A stretch of DNA of 64,000 nt from Streptomyces sp. NBC_00525. GTDB lineage: Bacteria > Actinomycetota > Actinomycetes > Streptomycetales > Streptomycetaceae. Location of the stretch: the NCBI RefSeq assembly GCF_036346595.1, contig NZ_CP107834.1, positions 5,642,001 to 5,706,000 on the forward strand. Direction: 5' to 3'. Shown piece by piece: positions 58,778 through 64,000 of this stretch (its first letter is position 1; the number at the start of each line of letters is the position of its first letter). The notes under the pieces were generated by a model. That model was not told where the DNA came from and made no database searches. It saw nothing but the letters and a program-made list of their open reading frames with translations. The translations under genes were made by a program, and so were the position numbers.

Positions 58778-61150
58778 GTGAAGAAACGAACGGCCCGACA
58801 GAGATTCACCACACTCTCCACCGCGGCCCTGGCGGCCTGCCTCGGCGCCGGCATGCTCGCCGGCCCCGCGTGGGCCGCCGAACCCCGGCCCACCGCCCCG
58901 TCCACCGCGAGCGCGACCGCCGCCGCGCAGACGACGGCGGGCGACCCGGCCGCACCCGAGCCCGGCGGCCCCGCCGCCGAGGCCGCCACCGCGCCCGCAC
59001 AGGACCCGGCCCACCTGGACGGCGCCGCCCTCAGCCCCGCCGACCGGGCCCCGCTCAGCGCCTCCAAGGACGCCCTGCGGCGCGACTACGACGACCCGAG
59101 CGCCGCCCGCCCGAGCCACCCGGCGCCCTCCATGCGGGCCGCGGCCCGTACCACCGCGAAGGCCGCCGCCTGCTCCGTGGCCGACTTCACCAGCCGCACC
59201 GGCAGCGCCCTCGTCCAGCAGATCAAGGCGTCCCCGACCGACTGCGTCAACACCCTGTTCTCCGTCAAGGGCAACGACGGCTACCTCGCCTTCCGCGAGG
59301 CCCAGATGGTCACCGTCGCCAACGCCCTGCGCGACGGATCGGCCGCCTACCCCGGCGACGGCAGCACCGGCATGCCGCAGCTGGTGCTCTATCTGCGCGC
59401 CGGCTACTACGTGCAGTACTACGACCCCGGCACCGTCGGCGACTACGGCACCGCCCTGCGCACCGCCATCCAGGGCGGCCTGGACGCCTTCTTCGCCTCG
59501 GCGCACTCCCGCGACGTCACCGACGCCAACGGCGAGACCCTGGCCGAGGCCGTCACCCTCATCGACAGCGCCGAGCAGAACGCCCGCTACCTGTACGTCC
59601 TCAAGCGGCTGCTGGCCGACTACGACTCCTCGTACGACGGCTCCTGGTACATGCTCAACGCGGTCAACAACGTCTACACCGTGACCTTCCGGGGCCACCA
59701 GCTGCCCGCCTTCGTCAGCGCCGTCGAGACCGACCCGAGCCTGCTCGACGCCCTCGCCGGCTTCGCCCGCGACCATCTCGACCTGCTGGGCACCGAACGG
59801 TCCTACCTCGCCTCCAACGCCGGCCGCGAACTGGCCCGCTTCCTCCAGGAGAACTCCCTGCGGCCCAAGGCGAAGCCGCTGGTCATCGACCTCCTCGGCC
59901 GCAGCTCCCTGACCGGGCCGACCGCTCCGCTGTGGGTGGGCCTCGCCGAGATGGCCGACTACTACGACAGCGCGAACTGCTCCGCGTACGGCACCTGCGA
60001 TCTCGCCGCCCGCCTCAAGAGCGCCGTACTGCCCATCTCGTACACCTGCAGCGACAGCATCCGCATCCTCGCCCAGCAGATGTCCTCCGCCGACCTGACG
60101 AAGGCGTGCACCAGCCTGCGCGGCCAGGACGCCTACTTCCACCAGGTGGCCAGGGACAGCGGGCCCGTCGCCGGGGACCGCAACACCACCATCGAGGTGG
60201 TCGTCTTCGACTCCAGCACCGACTACCAGACCTACGCCGGAGCCATCTACGGCATCGACACCAACAACGGCGGCATGTACCTGGAGGGCGACCCGGCGGC
60301 GGCCGGCAACCAGCCGAGGTTCATCGCGTACGAGGCCGAGTGGGTCCGGCCCGACTTCCAGATATGGAACCTCAACCACGAGTACACCCACTACCTCGAC
60401 GGCCGGTTCGACATGGCGGGCGACTTCGCCGCCGGGGTCAGCACCCCGACCGTCTGGTGGATCGAGGGCTTCGCGGAGTACGTCTCCTACTCGTACCGCG
60501 ACGTCGTCTACGACGACGCCGTCACCCGGGCCGCCGCGCACACCTACCCGCTGCGCACCCTGTTCGACACCACCTACGAGAACGCCGACCAGACCCGCGT
60601 CTACAACTGGGGCTACCTGGCCGTCCGTTACATGCTCCAGTCGCACCGCGCCGATGTGGACAAGCTCCTCGGCCTGTACCGCGCCGGTGACTGGAACGGC
60701 GCCCGCACCCTGCTCACCACCACCATCGGCAACCGCTACGACGCCGACTGGAACACCTGGCTGACCGCCTGCGCCTCCGGCGACTGCGGCACCCTGAGCG
60801 ATCCGCCGACCCAGCCCACCGCCCAGTGCACCGGCAGCGACATCCGCGAACTGGGCCAGGACTGCGCCCGCGACGGGCAGCACGCCACCCGCGGCGACTA
60901 CTCCTACCTGTACCTCTACATACCCGCGGGCACCGAGCGGCTGACCATCACCACCAGCGGCGGCACCGGCGACGCCGACCTCTACTACAGCGCCAACGGC
61001 TGGGCGACCACCGGCTCGTACACCGCCAGGGCCACCGGCGACGGCAACGCGCACACCCTCACCATCGACCGCCCGGCCGCCGGGGCACACTTCATCAGCC
61101 TGTACGCCGTGCGGGACTTCGGGCAGGTGAGCGTCGCGACGAGCTACTGA
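58778..61150 (+). CDS. Secreted M9-family collagenase with C-terminal PPC domain
   Basis: 790 residues from a GTG at 58778 with GGGAGG before it. A signal peptide (to about GPAWAAE) is followed by an Ala/Pro-rich propeptide to about 125. The activator/collagenase unit spans about 130-680: the zinc site is His534-Glu-Tyr-Thr-His538 with Glu563 in WWIEGFAEYVSYS as third ligand, the M9 spacing. Residues about 695-790 form a PPC domain (YLYLYIPAGTERLTITTSGGTGDADLYY). M9 enzymes cut triple-helical collagen, whose peptides are rich in hydroxyproline, the substrate of the adjacent operon. No PKD domain is visible. Confidence 0.92.
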   Translation: MKKRTARQRFTTLSTAALAACLGAGMLAGPAWAAEPRPTAPSTASATAAAQTTAGDPAAPEPGGPAAEAATAPAQDPAHLDGAALSPADRAPLSASKDALRRDYDDPSAARPSHPAPSMRAAARTTAKAAACSVADFTSRTGSALVQQIKASPTDCVNTLFSVKGNDGYLAFREAQMVTVANALRDGSAAYPGDGSTGMPQLVLYLRAGYYVQYYDPGTVGDYGTALRTAIQGGLDAFFASAHSRDVTDANGETLAEAVTLIDSAEQNARYLYVLKRLLADYDSSYDGSWYMLNAVNNVYTVTFRGHQLPAFVSAVETDPSLLDALAGFARDHLDLLGTERSYLASNAGRELARFLQENSLRPKAKPLVIDLLGRSSLTGPTAPLWVGLAEMADYYDSANCSAYGTCDLAARLKSAVLPISYTCSDSIRILAQQMSSADLTKACTSLRGQDAYFHQVARDSGPVAGDRNTTIEVVVFDSSTDYQTYAGAIYGIDTNNGGMYLEGDPAAAGNQPRFIAYEAEWVRPDFQIWNLNHEYTHYLDGRFDMAGDFAAGVSTPTVWWIEGFAEYVSYSYRDVVYDDAVTRAAAHTYPLRTLFDTTYENADQTRVYNWGYLAVRYMLQSHRADVDKLLGLYRAGDWNGARTLLTTTIGNRYDADWNTWLTACASGDCGTLSDPPTQPTAQCTGSDIRELGQDCARDGQHATRGDYSYLYLYIPAGTERLTITTSGGTGDADLYYSANGWATTGSYTARATGDGNAHTLTIDRPAAGAHFISLYAVRDFGQVSVATSY

Positions 61151-61159
61151 CCCCGGACC

Positions 61160-61549
61160 TCAGAGCAGCCTCAGTCCGTCCGCCCCCGCCCGGTCCCGGA
61201 TGATCTCCACCAGCCGGTCGAAGAGGGTCGGACCCCGCCCCGCGGCCGCCCGCGCACACTCCTCGCGCAGGCGGCCGCGGTTGCTCTCATGGGCGCGGGC
61301 GGCCAGCCGCTCCAGGTAGCGCGCGGTCTCCGCATGCCCCAGCGCCCGCGCCGAGCGCGCGTGATCGCGCCACTCGAAGACGAAGTCGCCGTCGTCCGGC
61401 GTGCCCATGCCGCCGGACAGACAGTCCGCGAAGGCGTCGAGGTTCCGGCCGAAGTACCCACCGGGCCCGTTCACCGCCTCGCCGACCGCGGTCCAGAAGC
61501 TGTCCGCGCCGGTGACCCCGGAGCCCTCGATCACATAGGTCACGGTCAT
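61160..61549 (-). CDS. Barstar-family ribonuclease inhibitor
   Basis: 129 residues from ATG 61549, with TACGCT six bases upstream (leaderless type). VIEGSGVTGADSFWTAVGEAVNGPGGYFGRNLDAFADCLSGGMG contains the barstar YFGxNLDA...DCL helix that plugs the RNase active site. It has no signal peptide, so it protects the cytoplasm. The RNase gene lies 80 bases upstream on the same strand, forming a nuclease-immunity pair like barnase/barstar or RNase Sa/Sti. Confidence 0.88.
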   Translation of the reverse strand: MTVTYVIEGSGVTGADSFWTAVGEAVNGPGGYFGRNLDAFADCLSGGMGTPDDGDFVFEWRDHARSARALGHAETARYLERLAARAHESNRGRLREECARAAAGRGPTLFDRLVEIIRDRAGADGLRLL

Positions 61550-61629
61550 GGGGCGAGCGTACAAGCCGCACCGCCCGGCAGGGGTCCGCGCCGCAGGTGG
61601 GGGACTGCGACGCGGACCGGACAGGCGGT

Positions 61630-62022
61630 TCAGCAGCCGTACGCGATGAGGTCGAACGTCGCGTAGTGATCGGCGGTGTAGTAGTCCTCGCGGTACTCCT
61701 CGCCCGTCACGACGCGGCGCGCGCCGCGCGTCGGGGAGCCGGGCGTGATCACGGTGTACTCGTGGTAGTAGCCGGTGTCCTGCGAGGGCAGCACACCCTC
61801 ACGGTTCTGGAAGACGGTGCCGTCCTGGCGGTACGGGAACGGGCCGCCGGACTCGATGAGATCCAGGGTGTCGTGGGCCTGGGACGGCAGGTCCGAGTAG
61901 CAGACGCTGCCGACCGACGAGGCCGTCGCGGAGGCGGTCGCCGTGACGGGGCCGCCGATGAGGAGAGCGGACAGAAGGGCGGCGGCGCCGCCGAGCGTGG
62001 TGATCCGTGGGGGGATTCGCAT
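61630..62022 (-). CDS. Secreted guanyl-specific ribonuclease (RNase Sa family)
   Basis: 130 residues from ATG 62022; a signal peptide ends near TATASA. The mature part (from about SVGSVCYSDLPSQAHDTLDLI) is very close to RNase Sa of S. aureofaciens: GGPFPYRQDG, VFQNREGVLP, YYHEYTVITPG with the catalytic Glu, TRGARRVVTGE with the Arg, and DHYATFDLI with the catalytic His. Two Cys form the single disulphide. It cleaves RNA after guanosine outside the cell. The barstar-like gene follows downstream. Confidence 0.93.
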   Translation of the reverse strand: MRIPPRITTLGGAAALLSALLIGGPVTATASATASSVGSVCYSDLPSQAHDTLDLIESGGPFPYRQDGTVFQNREGVLPSQDTGYYHEYTVITPGSPTRGARRVVTGEEYREDYYTADHYATFDLIAYGC

Positions 62023-62109
62023 ATCCCATGATGACGCGCGTAGACCCTGCCGCGTCAACGCCGATTCGGGTGAACTTTTGGTGAGTTGACCGAGGAGGGG
62101 GTGTACGGA

Positions 62110-62700
62110 TCAGGGGCTGACCGAGCGCCAGATGTGCTCCGGAACCGTGCGCGCCGCCTCCTCGATGTCGATGTCCCCGAGGGCGAGCCAGCGGCGCGCG
62201 ATGCCCGTCACCGGCCCCAGGATCAGCGACTCCAGCACGGGCAGCGGCAGCGCGACCAGCTCGCCCGACTCCCGGTGGGCGTGCAGCCAGGCGGCGAGCG
62301 GGGCGATCCGGGCCTCCTGCGCGCCCCGGATCTGCCGTGCGTCCGTGACCAGTTCGCGGTCGGCGGTGACCGAGTGCATGAGCCGGGAGGCGTCCGGATG
62401 CTCCTGGACGAAGCGCAGGTACGCCTCCGTGACCGCGTGGACTCCGGCGCGCGCGCCCGTCACCCGGCCGAGCTCGCCGGCCAGTTCCTCCAGGAGCCGG
62501 CCGAGCCAGGACTGCGCCAGGGCGAGCACCACTCCGTGCAGGCTGCCGAAGTGGTGGTAGATGCTGCCGGTGCTCACCCCGCTCGCCGAGGTGATCGCGG
62601 CGAGCGTCAGCCCCGCCTCGCCCCGTGACGCGTACAGTTCCAGGGCGCTGTCGAGGACCTGCGCGGCCGTGGCGGCGCCCCGCTGCTGCTTCGGACTCAT
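62110..62700 (-). CDS. TetR-family transcriptional regulator
   Basis: 196 residues from ATG 62700 with GGGGGTG before it. HTH: AAQVLDSALELYASRGEAGLTLAAITSASGVSTGSIYHHFGSLHGVV. The C-terminal domain is helical. Two TTCCGGAA sites lie within 90 bases upstream, candidates for autoregulation. It is divergent from the protein kinase gene. Confidence 0.88.
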   Translation of the reverse strand: MSPKQQRGAATAAQVLDSALELYASRGEAGLTLAAITSASGVSTGSIYHHFGSLHGVVLALAQSWLGRLLEELAGELGRVTGARAGVHAVTEAYLRFVQEHPDASRLMHSVTADRELVTDARQIRGAQEARIAPLAAWLHAHRESGELVALPLPVLESLILGPVTGIARRWLALGDIDIEEAARTVPEHIWRSVSP

Positions 62701-62714
62701 CCACGCACCCCCAT

Positions 62715-62722
62715 TTCCGGAA
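62715..62722. promoter_or_regulatory. TTCCGGAA palindrome, proximal copy
   Basis: Perfect eight-base palindrome 15 bases before the TetR start; a second copy lies 64 bases further upstream. A candidate binding site for the TetR protein. Confidence 0.4.
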
Positions 62723-62778
62723 CCGAACACTCCCCATGGTGCCGTCCGGGACAGCGTAGAAGAAGATTCCAGAATTTT

Positions 62779-62786
62779 TTCCGGAA
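62779..62786. promoter_or_regulatory. TTCCGGAA palindrome, distal copy
   Basis: Second TTCCGGAA, inside an AT-rich stretch (AGAATTTTTTCC) that probably holds promoter elements for the divergent TetR and kinase genes. Confidence 0.4.
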
Positions 62787-62920
62787 GTTGTTCCAATCGG
62801 TTCCGCCTTTGCTTCACACTGAACGTTCGCCGCGCCAAGTCGCGGCCGCAGATGGGGATTTCGACAGGGGCGCGGTCCCAAGGAGGACCGCCGTCCGGGA
62901 CACACGGGGAGCGCTCGGAC

Positions 62921-64000
62921 ATGACCGGCGTGCACAACGACGACCACGCTGACGACGAGGACTACCTCGACGGGGGCATCAAGCCGCTCACGCCGAGCGA
63001 TCCGGCGCGCATCGGGCCCTATCTGCTGCTGGGCCGGCTCGGCGCGGGCGGCATGGGCCGGGTCTACCTCGCGCGGGCCGACGGCGGCCGCACGGTCGCG
63101 GTCAAGGTGGTGCACGCGGAGCACGTCGCGGACCCGCAGTTCCGGGCCCGCTTCCGCCGCGAGGTCGAGGCCGCCCGGCGCGTCGGCGCACGCCACACCG
63201 CGCCCGTCCTGGACGCGGCGCCGGACGCCGAGTTCCCCTGGGTGGCCACCGGCTATGTGCCCGGCCTCTCCCTGGAACAGGTCGTCCGCGGCCATGGCGC
63301 GCTGCCCGCCGAAGCCGTACAGGCCCTCGCCACCGGGCTGTTGCACGCCCTCAAGGACATCCACGCGGCGAAGATCGTGCACCGCGACCTCAAGCCGTCC
63401 AACGTGATGCTCACGATGGAGGGCCCCAAGGTCATCGACTTCGGCATCGCGCGCGCGGTCGGGACCACCGTCGAGTCCCTGCTCACCAGCACCGGCATGA
63501 TGATCGGCTCGCCCGGCTTCATGGCCCCGGAGCAGGTGCGCGGGGAGAGCGCGGTCCCCAAGAGCGATGTGTTCACCCTCGGCTGTGTGCTGACGTACGC
63601 GGCGACCGGCACGCTCCCGTTCGGCCACGGCGCGAGCAACCAGCACGCGATCATGTACCGGATCGCCGAGGGCGAACCCGACCTGGGACGGGTCCGGGAC
63701 GAGGACCTCAAGGCCCTGATCGCGCGCCTGCTCACCAAGAGCATCGACGAGCGGCCCTCCGTGGACGAGCTGCTGGCCGAGCCCGTGCGCGCGGCCGGAC
63801 CGGTGGCCGCCACCTGGCTGCCCGCCGCCGTGGTGAGCCATCTGGCCCGCCAGGGCGCGCAGTTGCTGGACGCGGAGGCGAAGCCGCTGCGGCAGGAGGG
63901 CGACCACGCGACGATGCGCCTCGGCGCCCCGGAGGACGGGGCGGCGGCGGCCGGGGGAGCGGTGCCCGGTGACGAGGCGGGGGCGAAGGGCGGGACTACG
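62921..64000 (+). CDS. Eukaryotic-type Ser/Thr protein kinase (partial, cut at window end)
   Basis: 360 residues visible. After an acidic N-terminus (HNDDHADDEDYLDG), the Hanks-type kinase domain spans about 30-290: glycine loop LGRLGAGGMGRVYLA, ATP-Lys in VAVKVVH, catalytic loop HRDLKPSNVML, metal site VIDFGIAR and APEQVRG. It is the PknB/AfsK type. A linker with ATWLPAAVVSHLARQGAQLLDAEA follows; the rest of the protein lies beyond the window. A transmembrane or sensor part could follow but cannot be seen. Confidence 0.92.
   Translation, partial: MTGVHNDDHADDEDYLDGGIKPLTPSDPARIGPYLLLGRLGAGGMGRVYLARADGGRTVAVKVVHAEHVADPQFRARFRREVEAARRVGARHTAPVLDAAPDAEFPWVATGYVPGLSLEQVVRGHGALPAEAVQALATGLLHALKDIHAAKIVHRDLKPSNVMLTMEGPKVIDFGIARAVGTTVESLLTSTGMMIGSPGFMAPEQVRGESAVPKSDVFTLGCVLTYAATGTLPFGHGASNQHAIMYRIAEGEPDLGRVRDEDLKALIARLLTKSIDERPSVDELLAEPVRAAGPVAATWLPAAVVSHLARQGAQLLDAEAKPLRQEGDHATMRLGAPEDGAAAAGGAVPGDEAGAKGGTT

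Noticed and set aside
1..64000. tRNA, rRNA, insertion sequence or phage attachment site
   Set aside because: No cloverleaf-like stretch with a TTC-loop motif, no transposase or integrase frame and no terminal inverted repeats with target duplication were found by reading both strands.

Overview
The window reads as chromosomal DNA of a Streptomyces. It is very GC-rich with strong third-position GC, and it encodes the aerial-surface proteins found only in these bacteria (a long chaplin, a short chaplin, three rodlins). It also has mycothiol-linked enzymes, RNase Sa-type secretion, dense GTG/TTG starts, and repeated leaderless-type promoters (TANNNT six or seven bases before the start codon). 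I saw no tRNA, rRNA, insertion sequence, CRISPR array or prophage gene.

Layout. 1-2.3 kb: a partial ABC ATPase, a mycothiol-isomerase-like protein and a DsbA-like nitroreductase. 2.3-11.7 kb (minus strand): a complete assimilatory sulfur operon running sulfite reductase, small zinc ribbon, cysH, cysC, cysD, cysN, sulfonate-type ABC transporter (SsuA/B/C-like) and sirohydrochlorin chelatase. It is preceded by a 27-codon leader peptide with a near-terminal Cys codon that may attenuate the operon. 11.9-21.1 kb: GNAT enzyme, GAF regulator, AidB-like flavoprotein, YihY/BrkB membrane protein, AraC and LysR regulators, VOC protein and 3-hydroxyacyl-CoA dehydrogenase.

21.1-33.3 kb is the most unusual region, a divergent gene cluster that I interpret as an uncharacterised RiPP (modified peptide) locus. 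On the plus strand are a 68-residue precursor ending in its only Cys, a perfect hairpin, a SPASM radical SAM enzyme, an EpiD/LanD-type flavoprotein decarboxylase, an MFS exporter and a B12-binding radical SAM enzyme. On the minus strand is a translationally coupled operon: LuxR-type regulator, adenylate-cyclase/AAA regulator, cytoplasmic subtilase, GAF protein and ATP-grasp ligase. The C-terminal 50 residues of the LuxR-type regulator match the precursor leader at 29 of 50 ungapped positions, which ties the two operons together.

33.5-37.3 kb: thiolase, TetR regulator and an FtsX/ATPase exporter pair behind a large palindrome. 37.3-41.4 kb: the chaplin/rodlin cluster; the three rodlin genes share a precisely spaced promoter module. 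41.5-50 kb: DUF5949 protein, RsgA GTPase, Ada-AlkA fusion with an altered catalytic region, DUF456 protein, TrmB/LuxR regulator, PP2C-like protein and pyruvate oxidase. 50.1-52.7 kb: a secreted PI-PLC/GDSL/VCBS fusion with a recent internal duplication.

52.8-61.2 kb looks like a collagen-use island. It has a three-subunit D-hydroxyproline dehydrogenase, a pyrroline-4-hydroxy-2-carboxylate deaminase-like protein, a hydroxyproline 2-epimerase, a GntR regulator and a secreted M9 collagenase. A shared CATGTGACATG-like palindrome lies before the catabolic operon, the regulator gene and the collagenase gene. 61.2-64 kb: barstar-like inhibitor, secreted RNase Sa-type ribonuclease, TetR regulator with two TTCCGGAA sites, and the start of a Ser/Thr protein kinase cut by the window edge.
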